Source: a virus
Virus record (IMG/VR): IMGVR_UViG_3300010371_000109
Span: 1 to 25,100 of that record
DNA length: 25,100 nt
Strand: one strand, 5' to 3'
Part shown: in pieces, positions 7,537 through 15,603 of the stretch
Layout: each line of letters starts with the position of its first letter
How positions within the stretch are numbered: position 1 is the stretch's first letter
Notes under the pieces: generated by a model
Seen by the model: only the letters and a program-made list of their open reading frames with translations
Databases searched by the model: none
Told to the model about the DNA's origin: nothing
Position numbers and translations under genes: made by a program

Positions 7537-9009
7537 ATGGTCAAAATCCCCTACCATCCAGGCAAACCCTCTCCCCTCCCCCAGTCAAATCTAGGAACCT
7601 CCCAGTTGTCCATCCAATTCCCCGAAAAGATGCAACCGCTCTTTCGCCCGAAGCGATTTAAAGTCTTCTGGGGCGGACGTGGCGCGAGCCGGAGTTGGAG
7701 CTTCGCTCGGGCGCTGTTGTTGAAGGGGACACAGCAGCCGCTGCGGGTGCTTTGCGCGAGAGAATTTCAGAACTCGATTGAAGAGTCGGTTCATAAGGTA
7801 CTCAGCGATCAGATTCGAAACCCGCCGCCGGAAGGGCTGGGACTGGAGCACGCGTATCGGATTGAGAAGGCACATATTTATGGTCCTGGAGGAACGACGT
7901 TTAGCTTTGAGGGGATCAAAAACAACACTAACCGGATTCGATCCTACGAGGGCATTGATGTATGCTGGGTGGAGGAGGCAATTAAGGTCACTCGGGCGAG
8001 TTGGAACATCCTGATCCCAACGATCAGGAAGCCCGGGAGTGAGATCTGGATGAGCTTTAATCCGGAGCTGGAAGATGATTACACCTATGAGAGATTTGTG
8101 AAGGAGGTTCAAGCCGATGGGGAACCGGCTGGGCCTGGGGCCTACGAGACTGATCTGGTGATCTCTGTCAAGATGACTCACGCAGATAATCCGTGGTTCC
8201 CGGAGGTTCTGGAGCTCGAACGCATGGAAGCCAAGCGGAGAGGCGAGCGCCCGGGGCATGAGCAAGACTATGCGGATTACCTGAACGTCTGGGAAGGGCA
8301 TTGCCTCCAGATGATTCACGGCGCTGTGTTTGCGCGGGAGATGTTGCGAGCTCAGGAAGAAGGCCGGGTATGTAGCGTTCCCTGGGAGCGTGCTTGGCCG
8401 GTGGATACGTTCTGGGATCTTGGTCGCGCGGACCAGACGGTTGTGTGGGGCGCACAGCGTGTGGCGATGCAATATCGGGTGCTGTTTTGCTATGCGGCGA
8501 GCGGTCAGCATATCGGACACTTTACCCGGGAGTTGCAAAACCGGGAGTATCAATATGGAACCCATTACCTCCCCCATGACGCGAAGGCCAAGCGACTGGG
8601 AAGTAAGCGAACGATTGAGGAAATGATCCGGCAGGCGTTTCCGAATTGCAGCACTCGGATCGTGCCGAAGCTGAGTGTGGTGGACGGGATCAACGCAGCT
8701 AGGACGATTCTCCCAAACTGCTGGTTTGACGAGGAAGCCTGCGAGGATGGCCTTCGGGGGCTGAAGCACTACCGATATAACGTAGTGAATGGGCAGCTGA
8801 GCAACGAGCCGCTACACGATTGGGCAAGCGACTATGCAGATGCTTTCCGATATCTGGCGGTATCGATGCGGGCTGAGGGCCAGCGCGCTGGAAGCGGAGT
8901 CCAAGCTCGGCTGGATCGCGCGCGAGAAGCCTCCCGCAGCGCGGCGTTGGAGTCCTCTGGTCGGCTGCGCGGGGGCGTGGCCTCGGCCCTCGGCTGGATG
9001 GGCCTGTAA
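7537..9009 (+). CDS. terL: terminase large subunit (ATPase and nuclease for DNA packaging)
   Basis: This 490-residue protein is the packaging motor. The N-terminal ATPase shows LSIQFPEKMQPLFRPKRFKV, then a Walker A-like GGRGASRS at ~46-53. Arg replaces the usual Lys there. The Walker B segment is IDVCWVEEA (~140-148), followed by a coupling motif SEIWMSFNPE. The nuclease domain shows WDLGRADQTVVW near residue 292, YLPHDAKAKRLG, and HDWASDYADAFRYLA near ~427, which supply the expected acidic residues. Length and order fit the Terminase_3/6-type large subunits of P22-like and related phages. The start is uncertain: ATG 7537 lacks a well-spaced ribosome binding site, TTG 7534 is adjacent, and the conserved region begins only near TTG 7606 or ATG 7630. 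The portal gene follows directly. Confidence 0.95.
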   Translation: MVKIPYHPGKPSPLPQSNLGTSQLSIQFPEKMQPLFRPKRFKVFWGGRGASRSWSFARALLLKGTQQPLRVLCAREFQNSIEESVHKVLSDQIRNPPPEGLGLEHAYRIEKAHIYGPGGTTFSFEGIKNNTNRIRSYEGIDVCWVEEAIKVTRASWNILIPTIRKPGSEIWMSFNPELEDDYTYERFVKEVQADGEPAGPGAYETDLVISVKMTHADNPWFPEVLELERMEAKRRGERPGHEQDYADYLNVWEGHCLQMIHGAVFAREMLRAQEEGRVCSVPWERAWPVDTFWDLGRADQTVVWGAQRVAMQYRVLFCYAASGQHIGHFTRELQNREYQYGTHYLPHDAKAKRLGSKRTIEEMIRQAFPNCSTRIVPKLSVVDGINAARTILPNCWFDEEACEDGLRGLKHYRYNVVNGQLSNEPLHDWASDYADAFRYLAVSMRAEGQRAGSGVQARLDRAREASRSAALESSGRLRGGVASALGWMGL

Positions 9010-9024
9010 AGGAGCACATGAGCT

Positions 9025-11277
9025 GTGGCTGGTGATCCGCGTCCAGGAGTCGAACAACTCACCGGGGATCCGGTGGTGGATGAAGCCACGACTTTTTTCA
9101 ATCATGTGGCAGAGTATGAGGCCGACTGGCGCACGAGGTTTATTGAAGATATTCGGTTTGAGAACGGGGACTCGACGAACTACTATCAGTGGCCGGATCA
9201 GCTGCGCAACGCGCGGAGTGCGGACAACAAGCCCTGTCTGACCATGAATATGATCCGACAGCATAATCTGTTAATCTCCAATCAGCTACGGAAGAACAAA
9301 TCCTCGCCGAAGGTTATCGCGATGGGAGGTCAGGCAACGCAAGAGTCTGCCTCTATGATGAAGGCTCTGATTCGGCATATCGAGTACCAGTCTGATGCGC
9401 AGGACGCCTATACTGTTGGCCGGAGCTTCCAGATCGGCGGGGGTATTGGCTGGGTGCGGTTGGTTACCGACTGGGTTCCGGGGACATTCGAGCAGGAGAT
9501 CTACATCCGGCCGATTTTGGACCCACTCACGGTCTTTATTGACCCTAATTGCAGGCAGAAGTTCACCAAGTCCGACGCGAAGCGCGCGATTGTCTTCGAC
9601 ACACTCCCGGTGGATGAGTTCCTGGAGGCATTTCCGGAGGCCGAGGACTGTGTGGGACTCCAGCCGCTGGGGGTTGGAACGACTGATGGGGATTTGATTT
9701 CCAAGGATCAGGTTCGAGTAGCGGAGTATTTCCGCCGGGTGACCCGACGGGATCGGCTGATCAGCTTTGTCCATGAGGGAAAGCGGAGGAGCATCCGAGA
9801 GTCCATGCTCTCTGGGCAAATCGGCCGGATGATTCTCGACGACCCGTTGACTAAAGTCCGAACGGTTATGGATGAGGTGGTGGAGTGGAAGCTGATTGCC
9901 GGGAGCCGAGTGATTGACGAGACTGTCTGGCCAGGAGAGTGGATTCCGCTGATTCCGTTCCTGGGCGAGGAGACCGTCATCGATGGTCGGTTGGATCGCA
10001 AGGGTCACACTCGGGCGATGAAGGATGCACAGCGGATGTATAACTACGCCGCGAGTGCTAGTGTGGAGGTGGTAGCAACTCAGACCAAGACTCCTTGGGT
10101 CGCGTCCGCTCGTGCCATCGAGGGTCATGAAGTCCAGTGGAACTCGGCCAACACGCAGAACGCGAGTGTTTTGGTCTGGAACGATGTGGATGAGGACAAC
10201 CCGGACACAAAGATCGATAAGCCCGAGCGTATTCCTCCACCAGTAGCAAGTCAGGGCTTTGAGACCGCAATGGTAACAGCCCAGCAGCAGATGATGCTTA
10301 CCTCGGGGCAATATCAGAACGCGCTGGGACAGCTGGGAAACGAGCGAACTGGAAAGGCCATTACTGCTCGGCAAGAGCAGAGCGACACCCAGGTTTTCCA
10401 TTTCCAAGACAACTACGAGTCCGGGCTGAAGTTCCTTTGCAAGCAGATCATCGGAGTGATTCCGAAGGTCTACGACACGCAAAGGGTGGTGAAAATCCAG
10501 GCGGAAGATGGGACGGATCTGGAAATCGAGATCGATCCTGGCGCACGGCTAGCGTACTTGCAGGAGGTCGGGCATCAAGGAGAGGTGGCGCGGAGGATTT
10601 TCAACCCAGCTCTCGGCCGGTACGACATTGCTGCAGATGTGGGGCCGGCCTATACCAGTCGCCGCCAAGAGACTCTCGACGCGCTGACGCTGATCTTGAC
10701 CCAGGCCCCTGGGCTGGTCGGGATTATCGGGGACTTGCTGTTCAAGAACATGGAGTTCGACGACGCGATGGAAGCAGCACAGCGCCTGCGTCGGATGGTT
10801 CCGCCGGAAGCTCTTGGTCAAGGCCCTACCCCGGCTGAGCAGCAACTGCAAGCCCAGGTGGCGGCGCTGGGAGGCCAGCTGACCAAGCTCTACGAGACTG
10901 CTGGGAAAGACAAGATCAAGCTGATCGGAAAGGATCAGATGAGGGAGATTGATGTTTACAAGGCCGAGACAGATCGGATGAAAGCCCTGGCAGATGTGCT
11001 TCCCCTCGACCAGCCAGGGCTGGAGCAGCTTGTGGGACAGCTGGTTCAAGAGGCCCTCAAGACCAGCTTGGTGCCGATATTGAAAGAAAATCTTGGAAAC
11101 GACGAGGGAAGCGTGACTGGTGATCTCCCCCAGGCCGAGGCTGAAGCCCCTCCGATCCCTGGTGCTCGTCGGGCTCCTGACAACAACTGGTATCTGGCCG
11201 ATCCGACCAGGACCGGGAAATATCTCCGAGTTGGTCCACTCGCTCAACAGCGGGGTACCCCGCAGCGGGAGGCTTGA
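9025..11277 (+). CDS. portal protein, P22 gp1-like
   Basis: This 750-residue protein forms the dodecameric DNA entry ring. It matches the P22-type portal layout: an N-terminal segment with FFNHVAEYEADWRTRFIEDIRFENGD, QWPDQLRNAR and PCLTMNMIRQHNLLISNQLR, then GGGIGWVRLVTDW, DPLTVFIDPNC and SDAKRAIVFDTLP. A long helical and Gln-rich C-terminal part (AEQQLQAQVAALGGQLTKLY) could form the barrel. The length fits the family (P22 portal is about 725 residues). GTG 9025 is chosen because GGAG lies ten bases upstream, whereas ATG 9018 meets a stop after five codons. It lies 15 bases after terminase and 1 base before the lysozyme-like gene, the standard packaging gene order. Confidence 0.95.
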   Translation: MAGDPRPGVEQLTGDPVVDEATTFFNHVAEYEADWRTRFIEDIRFENGDSTNYYQWPDQLRNARSADNKPCLTMNMIRQHNLLISNQLRKNKSSPKVIAMGGQATQESASMMKALIRHIEYQSDAQDAYTVGRSFQIGGGIGWVRLVTDWVPGTFEQEIYIRPILDPLTVFIDPNCRQKFTKSDAKRAIVFDTLPVDEFLEAFPEAEDCVGLQPLGVGTTDGDLISKDQVRVAEYFRRVTRRDRLISFVHEGKRRSIRESMLSGQIGRMILDDPLTKVRTVMDEVVEWKLIAGSRVIDETVWPGEWIPLIPFLGEETVIDGRLDRKGHTRAMKDAQRMYNYAASASVEVVATQTKTPWVASARAIEGHEVQWNSANTQNASVLVWNDVDEDNPDTKIDKPERIPPPVASQGFETAMVTAQQQMMLTSGQYQNALGQLGNERTGKAITARQEQSDTQVFHFQDNYESGLKFLCKQIIGVIPKVYDTQRVVKIQAEDGTDLEIEIDPGARLAYLQEVGHQGEVARRIFNPALGRYDIAADVGPAYTSRRQETLDALTLILTQAPGLVGIIGDLLFKNMEFDDAMEAAQRLRRMVPPEALGQGPTPAEQQLQAQVAALGGQLTKLYETAGKDKIKLIGKDQMREIDVYKAETDRMKALADVLPLDQPGLEQLVGQLVQEALKTSLVPILKENLGNDEGSVTGDLPQAEAEAPPIPGARRAPDNNWYLADPTRTGKYLRVGPLAQQRGTPQREA
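11267..11272 (+). promoter_or_regulatory. Shine-Dalgarno GGGAGG deciding the GTG 11279 start
   Basis: GGGAGG lies inside the last codons of the portal gene, six bases before GTG 11279. It fixes a GTG start for the next gene in preference to the long open frame that extends back into the portal gene. Confidence 0.6.
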
Positions 11278-11278
11278 G

Positions 11279-12133
11279 GTGGCAGAGCCAATGATGATTT
11301 CTGGGCTTTGGCCGAATGTACAGCCGGAACTGAGCGATCCCTGGGCCGACAATCCGTATATTGTCGGTCCTGTTCCAAGTCCAAATGAACATCTACCTGA
11401 TCCAACAACTCTTACTGGGAGAGCAACGCAGCCTGTGCCTGGACCGGGGGCGGGGATAGTTGGTTCTGGCTATACTGGACCTGGGACCTCGCCAGTAGCC
11501 CCGACACTCCAGGGCCTGGACCCCAGGATTCCGGTGCAGCGGGAGTCCCGAGGTATGCCGTATGTGGGATATACCTCACCGGAAACGTTCCGCCGGACAG
11601 GACAGTTTACCGACCTCCGTGATGCTCCGGTGGATGAAACTGGAGCACCGATCTGGGCTGGGGATATGGGGCCAGCGGGGAGATCAACGGCTTTCGGCCC
11701 GGCGCAAATTACACGCTCGACCTGGGCACCGATTGCGCGAAAGCTGGGGATCACCGACTGGCGCGCGCCTGGGGCCTACGCGGCTGTTGCGAATGAACTG
11801 TATCGGGAAGCTGGGTCTGCGCCTTGGAGGGCGAGTGCCCCTGGTGGAGGGCAGGCGCCAGTTCCAGGTCCAGCCGGAACCCAACTCGCCTATGCAGGGG
11901 CGCCAGCGCTTGCGCTCCCGGCAAATGCCCCACCTCCGCCGTTGCCGGAGCCGACTCAGGTCCAGCCGGGATTGCCAAACCTGGGCTTGGCGCTGCTAGG
12001 TGGGCTGCTGCGCGGGGTGAAATTCACTCCGGTTAGCTATGACCCCTGGAAGATTTACAAGCTGGGGGAAAACCCAGTGGGAGCCCCGACGTATCGGTTG
12101 GGGAGTATCGGGGGAGGGCAGGCCGGTGGCTGA
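11279..12133 (+). CDS. virion lysozyme/transglycosylase-like protein
   Basis: This 284-residue protein is predicted to cut peptidoglycan during DNA entry. Residues ~1-80 are Pro/Gly-rich linker. The core at ~83-180 has VQRESRGMPYVGY, where Glu89 is the candidate acid, then AGDMGPAGRSTAFGPAQIT and STWAPIARKLGITDWRAPG, followed by AVANELYREAG. This is the familiar order E-S-x-G, then G/A-F-G-x-x-Q-I-T-x-x-T-W, seen in lysozyme-like and soluble-transglycosylase-like domains. A Pro-rich C-terminal tail follows. The open frame reaches back into the portal gene, but GTG 11279 with GGGAGG six bases upstream is clearly better. No signal peptide is present, which fits a virion component rather than a secreted endolysin. 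The next gene overlaps it by eight bases. Confidence 0.65.
   Translation: MAEPMMISGLWPNVQPELSDPWADNPYIVGPVPSPNEHLPDPTTLTGRATQPVPGPGAGIVGSGYTGPGTSPVAPTLQGLDPRIPVQRESRGMPYVGYTSPETFRRTGQFTDLRDAPVDETGAPIWAGDMGPAGRSTAFGPAQITRSTWAPIARKLGITDWRAPGAYAAVANELYREAGSAPWRASAPGGGQAPVPGPAGTQLAYAGAPALALPANAPPPPLPEPTQVQPGLPNLGLALLGGLLRGVKFTPVSYDPWKIYKLGENPVGAPTYRLGSIGGGQAGG
12113..12117 (+). promoter_or_regulatory. Shine-Dalgarno GGAGG deciding the GTG 12126 start
   Basis: GGAGG, eight bases before GTG 12126, lies inside the end of the lysozyme-like gene. It selects this GTG over the longer frame that begins at 12039. Confidence 0.6.
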
Positions 12134-13487
12134 GCAGAGCAGCGTTCCGCAGGCAGAGGGTCCGCTGGGGCTGGATCTGTCCCCGGTAACCCCGGCTGAG
12201 CATTTGCTCTCCGCTGCACTAGCCCCGGGTGGAGAGCTTTACCAGCCCAGGCCAGAGGGATTGTTTGGACATTTACTGCAGACCGCGATTGAGCCCCTCC
12301 AGGCGGCGCCGGCAGCTGCCCAGGGGACCCTAGCCGATAGGCTGGCCGGGCTGGGGAATATCGTGATCCCGTATGTTGTTGGGGGCGCTCCGCGTGATGC
12401 ACTCAGCGCTGGGGTAAAGCTCTCGACCGGAGACCTGGGTGGCTATCACGGCACGCCACATACGTTTGCACCGGAGCCTGGTGCGCCTTTCGGGTCGTTT
12501 CGTAACGAGGCGATTGGAAGTGGAGAGGGCGCGCAGGCGTATGGCTGGGGGCACTATATTGCGGGGAATCCAAAGATCGCGGAGGCGTATCAACAAGCGC
12601 TGGCTGGAGAACCAGTTGTAACCATTGACGGAATAAATGCTTTTGAACACCCAGACGTAAATGCTAATAATCCACATATTCAAATGGCTATAAATGAAAT
12701 AAATGCAGCTGGAAATGTAGGTGATGCGATTAAACAGATTGACAATCATATTAATTATCTGTCAACCCCTAGTCATCCCAATGCTAATAATTACGGTGTT
12801 TTCGATTCTGAAATTCAAAGACTTAAAGATGCAAAGAATTGGATTTCGTCTAACAGAAACAGCCTGGAAATGCAACCAGCTGGCCATCTCCTCGAAGTCC
12901 ACATTCTCCCGGAGGAATCTCAGCTGCTCGACTGGGACAAACCACTGAGCGAGCAGAGCCCGGAGGTGCAGGTGAAACTTGCTCCAATTTGGCAAGAGGT
13001 ACAAGGTGAATCCAGTCTTTCTCGTGGCGGTTCCTTGTATACAAAAGATCCAGATCCAGCTGGATCGCAGCTTTATCGTCAGCTTTGGCGTATTTCAAGA
13101 ACAGATTCTGATTTAGGACAAGATGCTTATCGGCGTCTACAGCAATTTGGTCGCGGAGATCAAGCCGTTTCTCAGGTCTTCCACTCCGCCGGAATTCCTG
13201 GGCTGAAGTATCTGGACGCGGGGAGCCGGAACATTTCCGTTGCTCCGCTTGAAGGTCCATCTGGTGCTGGATCCTGGCAGGTCTTTAATAATTCCAGAAT
13301 CAATCGAGCTGGTGAAGGGCAGTTGCTTTCCAGCCATCCGACCCAAGCTGAGGCAGAGGCTGCTGCTGATCGATTACGCACACACAACTACGTAATTTTC
13401 CACCCGTCCAACCTCCGCATCGTCGCGCGCGACGGGACTCCCCTCACCCCCGTCGATCACGACCCGTTTGCCGAAGGCGCTCCTTGA
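12126..13487 (+). CDS. polyvalent virion protein with ADP-ribosyltransferase/PARP-like signature
   Basis: This protein is 453 residues long. Residues 107-112 read YHGTPH, followed by GSGEGAQAYGWGHYIA and NPKIAEAY (~131-155). This H-G-T, then G-x-G-x-Y-x-A, then A-x-x-Y order is the layout of the H-Y-E class of ADP-ribosyltransferases such as PARPs. Later motifs are LLDWDKPLSEQSPEV (267-281), GIPGLKYLDAGSR (356-368) and NYVIFHPSNLRIV (421-433). All are typical of ART-like domains in large polyvalent proteins of phages and conjugative elements (Iyer, Aravind and colleagues). His108 and Tyr144 are candidate NAD-binding residues; the third catalytic residue is not assigned. An AT-rich, Asn-rich insert lies at ~165-245. 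Starting at GTG 12126 with GGAGG eight bases upstream, it overlaps the lysozyme-like gene. Placement among virion genes suggests packaging and injection (inference). Confidence 0.7.
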   Translation: MAEQSSVPQAEGPLGLDLSPVTPAEHLLSAALAPGGELYQPRPEGLFGHLLQTAIEPLQAAPAAAQGTLADRLAGLGNIVIPYVVGGAPRDALSAGVKLSTGDLGGYHGTPHTFAPEPGAPFGSFRNEAIGSGEGAQAYGWGHYIAGNPKIAEAYQQALAGEPVVTIDGINAFEHPDVNANNPHIQMAINEINAAGNVGDAIKQIDNHINYLSTPSHPNANNYGVFDSEIQRLKDAKNWISSNRNSLEMQPAGHLLEVHILPEESQLLDWDKPLSEQSPEVQVKLAPIWQEVQGESSLSRGGSLYTKDPDPAGSQLYRQLWRISRTDSDLGQDAYRRLQQFGRGDQAVSQVFHSAGIPGLKYLDAGSRNISVAPLEGPSGAGSWQVFNNSRINRAGEGQLLSSHPTQAEAEAAADRLRTHNYVIFHPSNLRIVARDGTPLTPVDHDPFAEGAP

Positions 13488-13774
13488 TGTTCTCCACCCG
13501 TGCTCTGCTTGACCAACACCAGCGTGATTGCCGTGAAGATCGTGAGCGGACGGCAGGACAGTTCTCTCAGGTCAGTGATCGTATCAGTGCCCTGGACACG
13601 AAGATCGACAAGCTGGACGAAAAAAACGACCGGAAACATGCGGAGAATGTCAGTAACATCAACAAGGTTTTGAGGTATATCTGGATCGCAATGGGCATGT
13701 TTGCGATGCTGAGCTTCTTGATCTCCCATGATGGGCTAGGAGAGGTGGTTAAGACTTTTCTTGGAGGGAAGTGA
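13487..13774 (+). CDS. coiled-coil protein with single C-terminal membrane segment, holin/XhlA-like candidate
   Basis: This 95-residue protein starts at ATG 13487, overlapping the previous stop as TGATG. Residues ~20-60 look like a charged coiled coil (FSQVSDRISALDTKIDKLDEKNDRK). One hydrophobic segment, YIWIAMGMFAMLSFLI (~64-79), follows, and then a short tail ending in FLGGK. This layout resembles XhlA-like or other small phage membrane proteins used in lysis, but it also fits a membrane-anchored accessory protein. No endolysin or spanin gene is adjacent, which weakens a lysis assignment. Confidence 0.55.
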   Translation: MFSTRALLDQHQRDCREDRERTAGQFSQVSDRISALDTKIDKLDEKNDRKHAENVSNINKVLRYIWIAMGMFAMLSFLISHDGLGEVVKTFLGGK

Positions 13775-13775
13775 A

Positions 13776-14171
13776 ATGGGACAGAATAAGCCGCAGGCTC
13801 AGCCGCAGGCTCAGCCGCAAGTGCTCCGCTCGGGCGATCCGATTGCTCACTTGGCCGTTGCCAAAATTGCTCGGGAAGCTGCGGCTGAGCTCTACGAGAC
13901 CTTGATGGGTGATAATCAGCTCCGCGCCGAGTGGCTCCGGCAGCACCCCGGGAAGACTGAGAAGCAGCTGCTGGTGCTGTTCGTGCGAAAACACTGGGGA
14001 AAGTGCATACCGTTCGCCCGGGCCACGATGGCACGAATGTTGGACAGTCCACTACCGCCCCACTTGAAAGATGAAATCCTAGATGCTCTAATCAAGGACC
14101 GATCGCTGCGACCACTGGAAGCCTCCAAGGCCCCAGCAGCGGTGATACTGAATCGAGAGGCGCTAAGGTGA
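13776..14171 (+). CDS. unknown phage protein, 131 residues, between membrane protein and scaffold
   Basis: ATG 13776 has GGAGG eight bases upstream, inside the preceding gene's end. The N terminus is a PQAQPQAQPQ repeat, and the rest is helical with HLAVAKIAREAAAELYETLM, LRAEWLRQHPGKTEKQL and FVRKHWGKCIPFARATMARML. It looks soluble, with no signal or membrane segment. The family is not recognised. Position upstream of scaffold and the GTGA overlap with it suggest a role in head assembly, but this is context only. Confidence 0.7.
   Translation: MGQNKPQAQPQAQPQVLRSGDPIAHLAVAKIAREAAAELYETLMGDNQLRAEWLRQHPGKTEKQLLVLFVRKHWGKCIPFARATMARMLDSPLPPHLKDEILDALIKDRSLRPLEASKAPAAVILNREALR
13791..13820 (+). 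repeat. 12-bp tandem repeat encoding PQAQ units
   Basis: CCGCAGGCTCAG occurs twice in direct tandem (13791-13802 and 13803-13814), followed by a partial third unit, CCGCAA. It encodes the Pro-Gln-Ala-Gln N terminus of the unknown protein. Unit length is a multiple of three, so copy changes stay in frame. Confidence 0.7.
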
Positions 14172-15058
14172 CAGCAGTGTGGCAGCAGAATTGGTGGGAG
14201 CTTGAGTGGATTTGCCCGGTCCAGGCTGGAATCACCATGATGGCTGGAGAGCCGGAGCCAGACCCTGAGCCTGGGGCGGGGGCAGAGCCAGCAGCCCAGG
14301 CGATCCCGGCCGATCCACAGCCGCAAGCCGATGATTCAGATCCCCAACCGCAGCCGGACCCGCCCGCACCCCCGCAGACCACAAAGCCAGCTGGAGATGA
14401 GTGGTGGCAGCGGAGGATCAACAAGCTTACTGCCAAAGCCAAAGCGTTGGAGGCAGAGAACGCCCAGCTGAAGCAAGCCCCCGCAACGCCCCCTATTCCG
14501 CCGGCTCATGTCCCAGGCGCTGTCCCCGGATCGCCTGAGTACCAAGAGGCCGTGCGTGCGGAAGCCCGAGCACTCGCCGCCAAAGATCGTTTCGATCAAC
14601 AGTGTGCGGATATTGCTACCGCCGGCCAGGAAGCCTTTGGAAAGGACGCGTTCGACCGGAGCGTGATGGGACTGGTAAACCTGGTTGATCGGTCGGACCC
14701 GGAAGAAATTGGACAGTACCGATCTCTGATCGAGGCTGCGATTTCAACCGGAGAGGCTCCTCGGCTGGTGCATCTGCTGGGCTCTGATCCTAATGAGGCT
14801 ACTCGACTGCTTGCCCTTCCGCCGGCCAGGATGGGAGTTGAACTCGCGAAGCTCGTGCTGACCCAGCCGGACCGGACAGTTTCCGGGGCACCCAAGCCAG
14901 CAAGTGTTCCCCGAGGCTCCGGCGGTGGCCAAGCCCCGCACACCAGCATTGATCCGACGGACCCGGAGCGGAGCGATAGGCTTTCAACTGCCGAGTGGAT
15001 GCGGAGGAGAAACGAACAGTCGTCCAGGTGGGATAATCAACCGAGGGGCGGGCGATGA
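14168..15058 (+). CDS. capsid scaffolding protein
   Basis: This product has up to 296 residues. It has an acidic Pro/Gln-rich N-terminal part (EPDPEPGAGAEP, DPQPQADDSDPQPQ), then a predicted coiled coil (WWQRRINKLTAKAKALEAEN), helical segments with EYQEAVRAEARALAAKDRF, and a C terminus with DPTDPERSDRLSTAEWMRRR. The acidic head, coiled middle and basic EWM-type tail, directly before coat, are hallmarks of podoviral scaffolding proteins, which template the procapsid and then leave. GTG 14168 has GAGAGG seven bases upstream and overlaps the previous stop as GTGA. ATG 14237 would remove an odd Trp-rich leader (VWQQNWWELEWI) and is a real alternative. The next gene starts in its stop codon (ATGA). 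Confidence 0.85.
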   Translation: MTAVWQQNWWELEWICPVQAGITMMAGEPEPDPEPGAGAEPAAQAIPADPQPQADDSDPQPQPDPPAPPQTTKPAGDEWWQRRINKLTAKAKALEAENAQLKQAPATPPIPPAHVPGAVPGSPEYQEAVRAEARALAAKDRFDQQCADIATAGQEAFGKDAFDRSVMGLVNLVDRSDPEEIGQYRSLIEAAISTGEAPRLVHLLGSDPNEATRLLALPPARMGVELAKLVLTQPDRTVSGAPKPASVPRGSGGGQAPHTSIDPTDPERSDRLSTAEWMRRRNEQSSRWDNQPRGGR

Positions 15059-15456
15059 ACTCAGATGTGACAACCTGGCCGATTTTGGCTGAGTTTCCCT
15101 GGAACTGGAAGCTCCCTCGTTTTGTTGAGGCCCGGCATGCTTCAGCAATCGAAGCATACGGGGAAGGGGAAGGGTATATCTTGGCGTTTTGGTGTCCTAA
15201 ATACCAGAAACACGTTGATGTAACAATCAATCTTCCACTTGACGATCCCTCCTGTGAGATTTATTCTCCAGATTTCTGGAATCACATGATGCGGCCGATG
15301 CTATGTAATCTCGGCAAATCAATTTTTGAATCAGTATATCCAGGTGAATTTGGAGGCATGCTTAGACGTAAACTACAGTCGGAAATTGCTGGGGGAGAAA
15401 GATGGCCAGAGGCAGATCGAGAGAAATGGCTGCTGTATAATTCGTTACAGTACTAA
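15055..15456 (+). CDS. AT-rich unknown gene between scaffold and coat
   Basis: This 133-residue protein starts at ATG 15055, overlapping the scaffold stop as ATGA, with GGGGCGGG just upstream. It has many aromatic residues (FPWNWKLPRFVEARHA, YILAFWCPKYQKHVDV, SPDFWNHMMRPML) and looks like a compact soluble fold. The family is not recognised. GC falls through the gene: by hand count, 74 G/C in the 180 bases 15181-15360, well below its neighbours. That suggests recent acquisition. About 150 bases without a convincing gene follow before the coat start. Confidence 0.7.
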   Translation: MNSDVTTWPILAEFPWNWKLPRFVEARHASAIEAYGEGEGYILAFWCPKYQKHVDVTINLPLDDPSCEIYSPDFWNHMMRPMLCNLGKSIFESVYPGEFGGMLRRKLQSEIAGGERWPEADREKWLLYNSLQY

Positions 15457-15603
15457 CTTGAAGTTTTCCCCTTCTGATGCTGGGGTAAATCGCATCTGCC
15501 GGCGACTGGGCGCTTAATCCCTGGACGGAGTTCACTGGGCTGACTCCAGCCTAAACGACGGCAAAGGTATGGAGACCTGTTGCCGATATCTGGAGCCAAT
15601 AAG

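Noticed and set aside
7591-8769. 392-residue open frame on the minus strand
   Set aside because: It lies wholly antisense to terminase, whose motifs are clear. The translation has low-complexity Arg/Pro/Leu content and no recognisable motif; open antisense frames are common in this GC-rich DNA.
9286-10482. 398-residue open frame on the minus strand
   Set aside because: It is antisense to the portal gene and has no motifs or ribosome binding evidence. It is a shadow of the codon bias of the portal gene.
11120-11278. Extension of the lysozyme-like frame back into the portal gene
   Set aside because: The portal C terminus is coding in another frame here, and a well-spaced GGGAGG supports GTG 11279.
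13487-13774. Firm assignment as holin
   Set aside because: It has only one membrane segment, with no adjacent endolysin or spanin genes, so it is kept as a candidate only.
15457-15603. Possible promoter or terminator before the coat gene
   Set aside because: Only short imperfect stems of about five pairs and no convincing -35/-10 pair are visible; nothing here is strong enough to call.
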